A stretch of 33,196 nt of DNA from a virus (IMGVR_UViG_3300022752_003477:1-33196); one strand, 5' to 3'. Numbered from the stretch's first letter, positions 16,932-25,146 are shown. Notes: a model not told the origin generated them from the letters alone. Program-made: numbers and translations.

Positions 16932-19258
16932 AATATACAGGAATCGCAATCCTCTCCAAAATCTATTTCTGTTAGTTCTAACTTGGGCTCAACCTGATGT
17001 CCATTAGTCTGTACGGGATCCATCCTTGAACCCTGCTTATTGATTAGGCTATAGTAGAATGTCTTGATACCCCACTTGTGAGCCTGCATCAAATTCTTTG
17101 CTATCAATGTTGTAGGTACTTTACGATCTGCGTAATGAGCTGGATTATAAAAAGTATTGGTGCTTATGCTTTGATCTACATAGGCAGCAAGCACAGCAGC
17201 AGTTTTAATATAACCTACGCAGTCTATCTGTTCCCACATCAATTGATATTTGTTCTTAAGTTTGTGGTATTCTGGAACTACCTGTGTAAATGATCCTGCT
17301 TTACTTTCTTTAGTACTGATCAAACTCATAGGTAATTCAATACCATTAGTACTATTGATAACCACACTGCTACTTTCCACAGGAGCAATAGCCATCAGTG
17401 TAGCATTACGCACGCCATATTGTTTGGTCTGTTCTCTTAATACTTCCCAGTCAAGTTCAGGAGTAAAGTCTGCTAATTCATTCACACCCTTGGCTCTACG
17501 TTCCCAAGGGAATATACCCTGACCGTAGTAAGTTTTATGGCTATCCTTACAAGCACCACGTTCTTTGGCTAGTTCGATAGTGGCCTCTGTTAGGTAATAG
17601 GCTTGATGTTCTATCCAACTCTTTACTTCTGCCAGTGCGTCTTTCTCGCCATACTTGAGACTACGCTTGGCATGCCAATAGGCTAAGTTAGTAACACCAA
17701 TGCCTAATGGCTGTATTTCATCATTGCTTAACTTACTTTGTATGCTTAAGTAATCTTGGTAATCAAGTATGTTACACAGACTGCGCTGGAGTATACGGCA
17801 AGCACGGCGCATATCCTCAGGATGCTTGAACATTCCCCAGTTAATTGACCCCAAGGTGCATAGAGCAATGCGGCCTTTTTCGTCGTCGAGCCTCTTAAAT
17901 GGCAATGTAGGGAGGAGGATCTCACAGCATAGGTTACTTTGATATATGGTATGGTACTCTGGATCAAACGGTCCTTGGTTCATTACATTATCTATAAACA
18001 CTAGATATATGCGACCAGTATCCGTACGCTCTTTTAGAATACCTCCCTTGAATACTTCCTCAGCACTGATTGTCTTTTTTCTCAGCCCCGGTGTGTTTTC
18101 ATATTTTACATATAATTCTTCAAACAGAACTGTGTTACTGTAGAAGGCTTCATATAGGTCTGGGACTTCGTTGGGATCAAAGAAAGTTATGTTTCCTTGT
18201 TCTCTGAATCTTCTCCAGAAGAAACTACTAAGGACAACCCCATAATCGAGATGACGGATGCGGGATTCTTCGGTTCCTTGATTGTTTTTAAGTACAATAA
18301 GATCATCAAACTGATAATGCCATATAGGATAAAACACTGTAGCGCTAGCATTGCGTATGCCTCCTTGACTGCAACTACGCAGATCACCAAACCATTTCTT
18401 GAGGAAAGGCAGCATACCTGTGTGCATGATCTCACCGCCTCTAATAGGACTGCCTAAGGGCCTTACTCGTCCTACTTCTAAGCCTATGCCTGCTCGTTTA
18501 CTGGCATATTTAGCCATCATTTCTCCACTAGCAAATATAGAATCAAGGTCGTCATCGCTACGGATAAGAACGCAACTGCTAAACTGTTTAGTTGGAGTGC
18601 CAAGCCCAGCCAGCACAGGAGTAGCAAGAGTGAAAAGACCATCACTGGCAGCATTGTAATATTCCTTGATATATCGCATACGAGTATTATTTGGTTCCTC
18701 TTTGTGAAAGATAGTGGCAGCGGCCACTATATATCGAACCTGAGGTGTTTCGTAGGTTTCTTTGGTACTACGATTTTTAACTAGGTATTTTTCAATAAGT
18801 TGTTCAATAGCAGCATAGCTATAGTGGAAATCCTTTTCATGATCAACCATATCATTCATACGATTCCAATCAGCTTCACTATACCATTCTAATAGTTCTT
18901 TTGTGTAAAGTCCTACCGCTACATTACGTTTCACTATGTCATATAAGTGAGGGATAATACTGCTACCATATACATCCTTACGCAGCATATGATAACGCTG
19001 ACGACCTGCCACATATTGATAATTTGTATTGCCTATACCTGGATTGGACTCAACATCAATAAGATCTACAATGGCCCGTAATGTTATTTCGTCAATTTCC
19101 TTTGTGCTTATTCCATCATAAAAATGCGGATTGCTACGTATTTCTATCATGCTTTGACTAACATCAGCAATGCCGTTACATATCCGATAAACCTGTGCCT
19201 GCCATTTTACTAGGTCCAATGGCTCTCTAGATCCATTTCTTTTTATTACTGTTATCAT
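16928..19258 (-). CDS. nrdA: Ribonucleotide reductase class I, alpha (catalytic) subunit
   Basis: The 776-residue protein opens with an ATP-cone (ITVIKRNGSREPLDLVKW, about 1-95), the allosteric activity domain. The catalytic site includes C229 (FSSCVL), N442/C444/E446 in NLCCEILLP and C467 (IALCTLGSINWG). These match E. coli C225, N437, C439, E441 and C462. TFYYSL near the C-terminus holds the Tyr pair of the radical path. The tail ends CDSCIL, a CxxC redox pair for re-reduction by glutaredoxin. The E. coli protein is 761 residues, so this is full length. It is coupled to nrdB by an ATGA overlap and lies only 20 bases from the upstream tailspike gene. No clear ribosome-binding site or promoter is visible in that gap. 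Confidence 0.96.
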   Translation of the reverse strand: MITVIKRNGSREPLDLVKWQAQVYRICNGIADVSQSMIEIRSNPHFYDGISTKEIDEITLRAIVDLIDVESNPGIGNTNYQYVAGRQRYHMLRKDVYGSSIIPHLYDIVKRNVAVGLYTKELLEWYSEADWNRMNDMVDHEKDFHYSYAAIEQLIEKYLVKNRSTKETYETPQVRYIVAAATIFHKEEPNNTRMRYIKEYYNAASDGLFTLATPVLAGLGTPTKQFSSCVLIRSDDDLDSIFASGEMMAKYASKRAGIGLEVGRVRPLGSPIRGGEIMHTGMLPFLKKWFGDLRSCSQGGIRNASATVFYPIWHYQFDDLIVLKNNQGTEESRIRHLDYGVVLSSFFWRRFREQGNITFFDPNEVPDLYEAFYSNTVLFEELYVKYENTPGLRKKTISAEEVFKGGILKERTDTGRIYLVFIDNVMNQGPFDPEYHTIYQSNLCCEILLPTLPFKRLDDEKGRIALCTLGSINWGMFKHPEDMRRACRILQRSLCNILDYQDYLSIQSKLSNDEIQPLGIGVTNLAYWHAKRSLKYGEKDALAEVKSWIEHQAYYLTEATIELAKERGACKDSHKTYYGQGIFPWERRAKGVNELADFTPELDWEVLREQTKQYGVRNATLMAIAPVESSSVVINSTNGIELPMSLISTKESKAGSFTQVVPEYHKLKNKYQLMWEQIDCVGYIKTAAVLAAYVDQSISTNTFYNPAHYADRKVPTTLIAKNLMQAHKWGIKTFYYSLINKQGSRMDPVQTNGHQVEPKLELTEIDFGEDCDSCIL

Positions 19259-19278
19259 TTTAGCTTACTTTCTTGTTA

Positions 19279-21030
19279 CTAACTTAGAATTTTGTATGTA
19301 TAAGTCAAAGTTCCAAACTCTTTATCAGTTAGATATACATCGTTCCTTGTAGGGGTATTGTACTTATAACTTATCTCTATCTGCCACTGTTGTTTTTTTA
19401 GCACTGGGGTAGCTGTAAATTCTAAAATAATATCTTCATCATCTGTAGGGACACGGGGGCCGCCGCCTTGTACATAGCCTAAATAATCATATTCATCAAA
19501 AAGATTGATCATTGGCGTACCTGTTGGATTAGGGACTAGATTATTGTCAAAAATCGAAGTGTTTCGGGTATCCACAATCACTGTCAAGATACCTTTACGT
19601 AATCTTCTATATTCCAAATTAGGATCACCACTTCTATATAGATAATGAACTTCGATTACACATTGTGTATTAGTATTAGAAAGTGTTTCATGTCTTGGTA
19701 CTGGGAATCTGAATAAATTGATTTCTTGACCAGGGCTTGTAATAGCCGGCATATCCAGTTTGTAGGTAAAATTATTTTGATAATAACTAAAACCAGTAAC
19801 CTCACTCACATATGGAGCCATTTCTAGGATGTTCTCTCCCAATGTCCCTAGGTCAAGATGACGATCACTGAAATCATCAACACTCATATTACCAGGTTGA
19901 TCAAACTCTATTTGTCCAAATGTTGCGTTTTGATTACCGCCAAAATTATTACCAGTATCTTTAATAATGTTTTTGCTACTTAAATTTCCTCTACCCTGCC
20001 ATACCTTAATTGCGTTTCTCTGAATGTCATCAAAACTACAACTGGAGATAATGTTATTTCTGGGTCCGTGAATTTCTCCAAGTAATGGTTCCAAACTAGT
20101 TTTTAAATATCCAAATTGTACTGCAATTTCATGTTTTTTAAATTTACAGTCCCTAAAAATATTGTTTATTATATCACCTTTGGCACTAACACCGTACTTG
20201 AAGGCATTGACATATACTTCAATAAAACTGTTATCTCTACAAGTTATCTGTTCAGTTTTAACTCTCATAGATATGCCTATACTATTAATTCTTGGGGTTT
20301 GGATACCAAAATCTCTAGACCAATCGCTTTTAAGCTCTATTTTACTAAATTCACTATTTCTTACACAGTTCAAATCAAAAGCAGTTGTATCTGTATCAAC
20401 TATTTCCAAGGTAAAATTAGACAGGCTGACAAATTTACATTGATTTAAGTAGTCTATTTGTCTATTATTTTGATCGTTAACAAACACAAAGGCGCTGCCG
20501 GTTCCCTCATATCTAAAAATAGTTCTACCAATGCCTGCACCTATAATTTTTGTGTAACTATATATATAAATTGGTGATTCCAATTTATATACTCCTGGGC
20601 TAAATTCTAATGTAGTCCTGATGTCAACTCTACCACTACCCTGTAAACTATCCTTATACAATCTTTCAATGCCACGATTAATGGCAAGAGCATCATCATC
20701 AATACCAGTACCTCTGACATAAAATGATTTGGCATTTAGTCTATCATCAAGACGATCTTGAATTGATCGTTGATGTCTTCCATTAGGTAAAGTGTAAACT
20801 GGGTTATAGGTATATGTTTCTAAGGAAAAAATATTACTGAACTGAGTTAGTACTTCGACATTACTTTTAGTTTCTGGGCTTCCCACAGCATGACTACCTA
20901 TATAGAGTTGGTTAGTATCTATACACCATGCCATTTCACCGCTGCTAAGAGTAATAGGAAGCGGTGCCTCTCTGTTGGCATCCTTCATATCGCGTCGAAT
21001 TTGAATTTTAGAAATTTGTACTACAGCCAT
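19279..21030 (-). CDS. Tailspike-like protein with beta-helix domain
   Basis: The 583-residue protein starts with an Mtd_N-like segment (KIQIRRDMKDANREAPLPITLSSGEMAWCIDTNQLYIGSH split over residues 8-47) related to the N-terminus of the giant fibre. Residues about 103-125 (FYVRGTGIDDDALAINRGI) match the start of pectate-lyase-3 type right-handed beta-helices, which bind or cut polysaccharides. N-rich strands typical of a helix continue to about 370 (NNIFRDCKFKKHEIAVQFGY and similar). The C-terminal 200 residues look like a beta-sandwich. No catalytic residues could be assigned, so an enzymatic role is open. A GATAAATATCT promoter-like element lies 19 bases upstream. It is probably a receptor-binding or capsule-degrading spike. 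Confidence 0.75.
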   Translation of the reverse strand: MAVVQISKIQIRRDMKDANREAPLPITLSSGEMAWCIDTNQLYIGSHAVGSPETKSNVEVLTQFSNIFSLETYTYNPVYTLPNGRHQRSIQDRLDDRLNAKSFYVRGTGIDDDALAINRGIERLYKDSLQGSGRVDIRTTLEFSPGVYKLESPIYIYSYTKIIGAGIGRTIFRYEGTGSAFVFVNDQNNRQIDYLNQCKFVSLSNFTLEIVDTDTTAFDLNCVRNSEFSKIELKSDWSRDFGIQTPRINSIGISMRVKTEQITCRDNSFIEVYVNAFKYGVSAKGDIINNIFRDCKFKKHEIAVQFGYLKTSLEPLLGEIHGPRNNIISSCSFDDIQRNAIKVWQGRGNLSSKNIIKDTGNNFGGNQNATFGQIEFDQPGNMSVDDFSDRHLDLGTLGENILEMAPYVSEVTGFSYYQNNFTYKLDMPAITSPGQEINLFRFPVPRHETLSNTNTQCVIEVHYLYRSGDPNLEYRRLRKGILTVIVDTRNTSIFDNNLVPNPTGTPMINLFDEYDYLGYVQGGGPRVPTDDEDIILEFTATPVLKKQQWQIEISYKYNTPTRNDVYLTDKEFGTLTYTYKILS

Positions 21031-21049
21031 TTAAATTCCCCTTATCAGA

Positions 21050-21057
21050 TATTTATC
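21050..21057 (-). promoter_or_regulatory. Late-type promoter octamer GATAAATA
   Basis: The minus strand reads GATAAATATCT from 21057 down to 21047, 19 bases before the tailspike ATG. The same 11 bases occur on the plus strand before prkA (28196-28206), which supports a real promoter element. It overlaps the 3' end of the exonuclease gene. Confidence 0.55.
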
Positions 21058-21772
21058 ATAGGCTAGTATAGTACAGTTCCACACGGTCCAACCAACGATG
21101 ACTCCAATAGTCAAAATCCTTACTTTCTAATACAAACTCTTGATAAACCGGATCTCCCCACTGTCCTGGTGCGATTTCTGGGGGTCTAACACACATCATG
21201 ATTACGCCTTTGTTAATATTGGTTCCATAAAGTGCGTTGTGTGCTAGAGCATAGGCTGTTATTTGTAGATAATAATCTGTAATCCATTCCTGTTTTTTAG
21301 GTTTATTACTTTGTTTGAAGTCTAAAATACAGGATTCACCATTGTGTACACCCACACAGTCTGTAGTTCCAGCATAGATACCAGGATAGTAAAGTTGTAC
21401 TTCATTACCCCAAATTTCATCTATGTTATGAAATCCTTCGGCAATGACTTTTTTGGCCATTAGAAGACTTTGTTGGGCATATGGATTACTCACACTGTCC
21501 TTAATACCATCACCTTTAATATAACTTTCTAAAAAGGTGTGCATTCTAGTACCTCGGGCAGCGGCTTCTGTGGTAATAGCTTGAGCCTGTACATGACCAA
21601 CTCTATCACGCCATTCCTTTAAAGCTTGTTTGGCTTCTTCTGGTTTAGTTCGATCTAATATAGTGGTGACACTGGGTACTCGAGATCCGTCTGGGCAGGC
21701 ATATAATCTTTTTCCTGTTGTATCATCTCTGCTTAAATTTTTATAATCGTATTTGGATTTTAATAAGTTCAT
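21056..21772 (-). CDS. PD-(D/E)XK exonuclease, RecB/MGME1-like
   Basis: The 238-residue protein shows the PD-(D/E)XK nuclease core in order: GTRMHTFLE (74-82), E124 in NEVQLYY, D138 in AGTTDCVGV, D151-F-K153 in CILDFKQSNK, and the Q170-x-x-x-Y174 motif in LQITAYA. This matches the single-domain RecB-like exonucleases of marine T4-like phages, which resemble mitochondrial MGME1. The expected role is cutting single-stranded or host DNA, or processing ends in recombination; the exact substrate is unknown. A strong sigma70-type promoter (21778-21805) sits directly before it, so it is probably expressed early and apart from its late neighbours. The first ATG is used; no convincing ribosome-binding site is present. 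Confidence 0.85.
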   Translation of the reverse strand: MNLLKSKYDYKNLSRDDTTGKRLYACPDGSRVPSVTTILDRTKPEEAKQALKEWRDRVGHVQAQAITTEAAARGTRMHTFLESYIKGDGIKDSVSNPYAQQSLLMAKKVIAEGFHNIDEIWGNEVQLYYPGIYAGTTDCVGVHNGESCILDFKQSNKPKKQEWITDYYLQITAYALAHNALYGTNINKGVIMMCVRPPEIAPGQWGDPVYQEFVLESKDFDYWSHRWLDRVELYYTSL

Positions 21773-21777
21773 AACCT

Positions 21778-21805
21778 ATTATAACTTATTTTATTAAAAT
21801 GTCAA
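21778..21805 (-). promoter_or_regulatory. Sigma70-type promoter for the exonuclease gene
   Basis: The minus strand has TTGACA (21800-21805), a 16-base spacer and TATAAT (21778-21783), both perfect consensus hexamers. Only 5 bases separate the -10 box from the ATG at 21772, so initiation would fall at or next to the start codon and give a leaderless or near-leaderless mRNA. The -35 box overlaps the stop codon of the upstream gene. Confidence 0.7.
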
Positions 21806-22125
21806 CGTCTACGGTTAAGTGCAGATTTTGCCATACTTTTTGTAAGATTGCCTGCATTGGGATCTCCACCTGATTTACTGGGCATTTCGCTAGCCCTTGT
21901 TTTAAGATGTACACCTTGGTCATCAAAACTACAAATTTGATCAAAGGCCGGGTTAGCTTGGAATCTTGGACCAAAAGAATCTGCACTGTCTATTCTTTGC
22001 CCTATAGTATTTTGAGTTAAATGACCAAGAGCGTTCCAGCTGATTGTTTCTGGATTATCTTCACTATCAGCAGCATTACGTTTGGCCACTAACAGATCAA
22101 ATAATTTGTCGTTATTTTCAGTTAT
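21802..22125 (-). CDS. Hypothetical phage protein with an apparent AUA start
   Basis: The frame is open from the A10 run at 22125-22134 and codes for ITENNDKLFDLLVAKRNAA and on to NLTKSMAKSALNRRR. The first standard start is GTG at 22089, which gives 95 residues but has no ribosome-binding site. The 12 codons before it look like normal coding sequence (helical KLFDLLVAKR). At 22123-22125 is ATA, overlapping the upstream TAA exactly where an ATGA overlap would be expected, so AUA initiation (107 residues) is my preferred reading. A -1 frameshift on the A10 run, joining it to the upstream gene, is the alternative. The function is unknown; the protein is polar and soluble, with no membrane segment. 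The GTG start is the conservative choice. Confidence 0.6.
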   Translation of the reverse strand: MTENNDKLFDLLVAKRNAADSEDNPETISWNALGHLTQNTIGQRIDSADSFGPRFQANPAFDQICSFDDQGVHLKTRASEMPSKSGGDPNAGNLTKSMAKSALNRRR

Positions 22126-23069
22126 TTTTTTTTTGAAAGTATACTGGCCAATCTACGACTATAGGCCGCAGTTTCTCTCATAGCACGACCAGCAGGCTCA
22201 CCAGATGTTTCTTCACCACCTAATTCAGCTTCCATATCCTCGGCACCGGCCATTTCTGGAGGTCCCATTCCACCTGGTGCTCCCATACCTAATCCTGCTC
22301 CGCTCGGTGCTTGTTGTCCTGTAAGTAAACTTACTGCCTGTGCTAGTAATTGACGATTCTTTTCTAAGGCCAAATAAATTTCATCCAGTGCTGGTCGAAC
22401 AGTTTGTTCAAATCCAGTGCTAACATCGCTGCCCATTTCATCTCTTATAGAGTCTAATAAATCTAACATAGCTTCTGATTTCATTGAAGCAATATCCTCA
22501 AGCCAGCCTGTGATACGGTCAACCATGTCCTTAGCAGCCATGATTAACTCTGCCTTTTCTTCTTCGCCTTCTGTGAGCATTAGATCTTTAATAATTCTTT
22601 GAGCAGTGGTTTCATCTAAATCATAGCGAATAATTAATTCGCTTGCGATTTCGTCACTAGCATCACGCTCTAAAAATAATCTTTGACGTGCTGTACTAGT
22701 CCATTGTTGTGGTAAATTATAACCACGTAGCCTACGCTGTGCCTCATGATATTCTTTTAGATTTTTTGCTTTATGTTTCTTTTTTTCTTCCTTGGCCTTT
22801 TCTTCATCACTTGTAGTTTCACGTTCTGCCAATTCTTGATTAATTACATCAAGCATACGTTGGTTTTTTTGATACTTATGATCACCTAGAACACTATCAT
22901 AACTATTTGTACTTTCAAATTGACTTTGTTCGGTACGTAATTTGTTCCTTACATCAGATAATTGTTCTACAGTAAATTTTTCTAAGGCAATTTTATAGCC
23001 AAATTGACGGCCTAAATTTTCGTTTAATTTCTTACTGGTTAAAGGTTTTTTAAGATCATGTATGTTCAT
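22122..23069 (-). CDS. Hypothetical coiled-coil phage protein with Gly/Met-rich tail
   Basis: The 315-residue protein is highly charged and helical. Residues 1-80 (LGRQFGYKIALEKFTVEQL, DVRNKLRTEQSQFE) form a pattern I associate with conserved hypotheticals of marine T4-like phages. Residues about 80-115 form a Lys/Glu-rich coiled coil. Residues 118-250 are helical with DLDETTAQRIIKDLML. About 253-295 is a low-complexity Gly/Met/Pro/Ala/Glu segment, followed by a short basic tail ending SKKK on an A10 run. This composition would suit a scaffold or internal head protein, but that is inference only. GATAAATA lies 21 bases upstream of the ATG. Confidence 0.7.
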   Translation of the reverse strand: MNIHDLKKPLTSKKLNENLGRQFGYKIALEKFTVEQLSDVRNKLRTEQSQFESTNSYDSVLGDHKYQKNQRMLDVINQELAERETTSDEEKAKEEKKKHKAKNLKEYHEAQRRLRGYNLPQQWTSTARQRLFLERDASDEIASELIIRYDLDETTAQRIIKDLMLTEGEEEKAELIMAAKDMVDRITGWLEDIASMKSEAMLDLLDSIRDEMGSDVSTGFEQTVRPALDEIYLALEKNRQLLAQAVSLLTGQQAPSGAGLGMGAPGGMGPPEMAGAEDMEAELGGEETSGEPAGRAMRETAAYSRRLASILSKKK

Positions 23070-23090
23070 ACCAAATTCCTAATGACTAGC

Positions 23091-23098
23091 TATTTATC
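23091..23098 (-). promoter_or_regulatory. Late-type promoter octamer GATAAATA
   Basis: GATAAATA on the minus strand, 21 bases upstream of the ATG at 23069, overlapping the stop region of the preceding gene. It has the same form and spacing as the elements before the tailspike and prkA genes. Confidence 0.5.
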
Positions 23099-23531
23099 TA
23101 AAAATAAAAGAATACGCCTCTATTATTTTTTGTTTATAGAGTTCTGCTCTACTCTTAGATACTTCATATCTCCAAAGGAAAAGTTCTCTTTGAAACTTAT
23201 CTTTGGCTTCTTTATATCGTTTATCAAAAATAATACTGTCTATGTGACTGGCCCAGTATCTTTGATCAAGGTTTTTAAACTTTACCATTTCCATTACTCT
23301 GTTAGCTTTGTGTTCTTTGGCACACATTAGAGCACTTATTTTTAAGTTAAATGTATCTATCTTAGTTTTGTATCTTTTTCCTACCATGTAAAGATCCCAT
23401 TGATCATTTTTATTTCGTTTAAGAATATAATTTCCATAACCAATGCTACCTTCTTTAAGCATTACAGGTATATCTGTTTTTACATTATCTACTAATTTTT
23501 CAAAATTTTTAGCTGCTTTATCTATGCTCAT
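23094..23531 (-). CDS. Hypothetical phage protein, basic, 145 residues
   Basis: The protein is Lys-rich and mostly helical, with a small beta portion at residues 28-60 (EGSIGYGNYILKRNKNDQWDLYMVGKRYKTKIDTF, in parts). That portion resembles the GxYxhxxxxDGxWxhxxxxxxx layout of small phage domains. The C-terminal half (KFKNLDQRYWASHIDSIIF onward) is a long charged helix. I do not recognise a family. It overlaps the upstream 67-residue gene by 14 bases, so the two are co-translated. Nothing suggests membrane insertion or secretion. Confidence 0.65.
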   Translation of the reverse strand: MSIDKAAKNFEKLVDNVKTDIPVMLKEGSIGYGNYILKRNKNDQWDLYMVGKRYKTKIDTFNLKISALMCAKEHKANRVMEMVKFKNLDQRYWASHIDSIIFDKRYKEAKDKFQRELFLWRYEVSKSRAELYKQKIIEAYSFIFR

Positions 23532-23721
23532 TGGCTATTACCTTGGGATCTTGGCTTCCTAGTTTGATTAAAAGACTTTTTCTAATTAGAGCTTCTGCTA
23601 CTTGCTGTTCTCTTTCTGGTAATGTACTTAGTCTTACTGGTTTTTTCAGTTTAGATAATAACTCTCGCTCTTCAATTGAAGTCCATATTTCAAAACTTTT
23701 TATCAGTTCATTAATTTTCAT
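23518..23721 (-). CDS. Hypothetical small phage protein, 67 residues
   Basis: The protein begins MKINELIKSFEIWTSIEERELL and contains STLPEREQQVAEALIRKSLLIK, a two-helix pattern that also occurs in short hypotheticals of marine T4-like phages. It is soluble and helical, with no known function. Its ATG overlaps the stop of the upstream gene (ATGA, 23718-23721), and its own 3' end overlaps the next gene. Thus 23718-24299, this gene and 23094-23531 form one tightly coupled operon. Confidence 0.65.
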   Translation of the reverse strand: MKINELIKSFEIWTSIEERELLSKLKKPVRLSTLPEREQQVAEALIRKSLLIKLGSQDPKVIANEHR

Positions 23722-24299
23722 AGACCAGCTAATTTTTTAATATCAACGATATCTTTATGTTTATTGATAGGCGCTGTAGTTTTAACATTAGATACACGCT
23801 TTGCCAAAGCCACAATATGATTTGTTTCTTCAAAATATTTCTCATCTTGTGTTACACTTTGAAAGGCCTTACGCATCATGGCCTTTTCTCTATAGTCATC
23901 GTTATAACCATTCGGTATATATCCAGCTTCCACCATTTCAGGATCTTCTTCAGCATCCATTTCTTCTGCAGCCTGTTGATCTTGTTGGCTTTGTTGGTTA
24001 GGTAACATTGCTCCTGGGGCGGCACCTACCACATTTATAGTTTGCCCAGGCTGTAACTGAGAGCTTGTTGGATCTGCGGGGGCATTTGGATCAACTGTGA
24101 CATTACCTTGAGGATCTTTTTGTATGGCATTTGGGTTTTGATTAAGATTTACAGTAAATTGTGTACCTGTTGGTTGTCCGTTGGCCTGTGTGGCCACTGT
24201 GATCTTATCACCTGATTGGCTTACTACCTTACCCTGTTGCATATTGGGCTCTTGTGGGTTTTCTCTAATTTTTTTCCCAGTTACTTCGTAAATCTTCAT
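23718..24299 (-). CDS. Hypothetical phage protein with Gln/Pro/Asn-rich middle
   Basis: The 193-residue protein opens MKIYEVTGKKI and has a low-complexity region at about 15-110 rich in Gln, Asn, Pro and Thr. Within it, KVVSQSGDKITVATQANGQPTGTQFTVNL may form a small beta barrel. An acidic stretch (AAEEMDAEEDPEMVEAGYIPNGY, in parts) follows, then a helical C-terminus (FEETNHIVALAKRVSNVK). I do not know the function; an adaptor or flexible internal protein is possible. GGAG lies upstream of the ATG, and a GGTAAATA octamer lies 39 bases upstream. It is the first gene of the coupled trio ending at 23094. Confidence 0.65.
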   Translation of the reverse strand: MKIYEVTGKKIRENPQEPNMQQGKVVSQSGDKITVATQANGQPTGTQFTVNLNQNPNAIQKDPQGNVTVDPNAPADPTSSQLQPGQTINVVGAAPGAMLPNQQSQQDQQAAEEMDAEEDPEMVEAGYIPNGYNDDYREKAMMRKAFQSVTQDEKYFEETNHIVALAKRVSNVKTTAPINKHKDIVDIKKLAGL

Positions 24300-24338
24300 A
24301 TTAGGTCTCCTAGCTTAAACCTATATCTAAGCATATCA

Positions 24339-24346
24339 TATTTACC
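24339..24346 (-). promoter_or_regulatory. Possible late-type promoter octamer GGTAAATA
   Basis: GGTAAATA on the minus strand lies 39 bases upstream of the ATG at 24299 and overlaps the stop codon of the preceding gene. It is the same variant as the one at 112-119. It is weaker support than the GATAAATA copies. Confidence 0.35.
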
Positions 24347-24737
24347 TTAAAATTTCAAAATGAATATTGATTGAAGGCATGAATACATTAGTCTTAAACT
24401 TGGCAGTTTCAGTAAGATTAGCAATGTAGGGAACCAAACTAAAGTCTTTTTTAAGCAATCCAACATCATCTTCATCTAATAGAAATCTATAAGGACTTTC
24501 AACATACCAATCGAATGTCCATATATTAGATAATTCACGCCCTACCATTGCTATTTTATCTGGCGTATTTAAAATTAACTTTGGTGGGCTATCGTAGAAT
24601 ACATTGGCTCTAATTCCAATGGTATTGATTACAGTATCAAAGTTTTGTTGTTGACTTCGAGCCTGTTCTTTACCTTCTTCGTTTTTATATTGACCAGTGG
24701 CCGTTATATCTATTAGAGTATACAATCTATATCGCAT
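24342..24737 (-). CDS. Conserved hypothetical phage protein, 131 residues
   Basis: The protein starts MRYRLYTLIDITATGQYKNEEGKE, then QQQNFDTVINTIGIRANVFYD. This opening is familiar to me from hypothetical proteins of T4-like marine phages, though no role has been assigned that I know of. The middle contains a WTFDWYVE strand and LLDEDDVGLLKKDFSLVPYI, and it ends SINIHFEIL. It is a mixed alpha/beta soluble protein, possibly part of the neck, tail or packaging machinery; this is inference from its setting only. No strong ribosome-binding site is visible. It lies 19 bases after the coiled-coil membrane gene. Confidence 0.65.
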   Translation of the reverse strand: MRYRLYTLIDITATGQYKNEEGKEQARSQQQNFDTVINTIGIRANVFYDSPPKLILNTPDKIAMVGRELSNIWTFDWYVESPYRFLLDEDDVGLLKKDFSLVPYIANLTETAKFKTNVFMPSINIHFEILR

Positions 24738-24756
24738 ACTCTATTTACTGCTAATA

Positions 24757-25122
24757 TTATTTTCCCATTAATAATTTGATTAAATTATCACCGTGTGCAC
24801 CAACCCAACCTATAGCAATGGCTACACCTGATATAATATAAACCCACTTCATTTTAAAGTCTTGTAGTTCACCAATTTTTTTCTTAAGCTCTAATTGAGC
24901 GTTATCCTGTTCTTCTTTTCTTTCATCTAATTTTTCGTAGAACCTGTCACGATTTGACTCGTATTTTTCTTCCATATCGTTCAACTTCTTCATCATTACT
25001 AGATGATTGCTGGCTATGCTCTGTTTGGTATCTTTGACATCTTCCTTGATGTCATCAATCTTTTCATTAAGATGTGCTACCTTGGTCTCAACTACTCCCA
25101 ATCTTTCTTCTGTAGTAGGCAT
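24757..25122 (-). CDS. Coiled-coil protein with C-terminal membrane anchor, XhlA/holin-like
   Basis: The 121-residue protein has a long charged coiled coil (residues 5-88, heptads such as VETKVAHLNEKIDDIKEDV) and one C-terminal transmembrane helix (about 93-109, WVYIISGVAIAIGWVGA), followed by a short tail ending KLLMGK. This layout matches XhlA-type haemolysin/holin accessory proteins encoded in phage lysis cassettes. No endolysin lies next to it in this window, so a lysis role is a hypothesis; a membrane tether is also possible. GGAG lies upstream of the ATG, and an AATAAATA octamer lies 24 bases upstream, just after the terminator of the previous gene. Confidence 0.7.
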   Translation of the reverse strand: MPTTEERLGVVETKVAHLNEKIDDIKEDVKDTKQSIASNHLVMMKKLNDMEEKYESNRDRFYEKLDERKEEQDNAQLELKKKIGELQDFKMKWVYIISGVAIAIGWVGAHGDNLIKLLMGK

Positions 25123-25146
25123 CGCTCACTCCATATCGTCTAATAT

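Noticed and set aside
19259-19330. TTGACT upstream of nrdA as a promoter
   Set aside because: No -10 box with more than about three matches lies at a 16-18 base distance.
6626-21030. Diversity-generating retroelement, suggested by Mtd_N-like fibre N-termini
   Set aside because: No reverse transcriptase gene and no template/variable repeat pair was seen in the window.
21786-21986. 66-codon minus-strand frame
   Set aside because: It overlaps the 21802-22125 gene in another frame, has no ribosome-binding site and does not look protein-like.
24742-24749. AGTAAATA upstream of the 24342-24737 gene
   Set aside because: It ends 5 bases from the ATG, too close for the late-promoter pattern, and differs from the main form.
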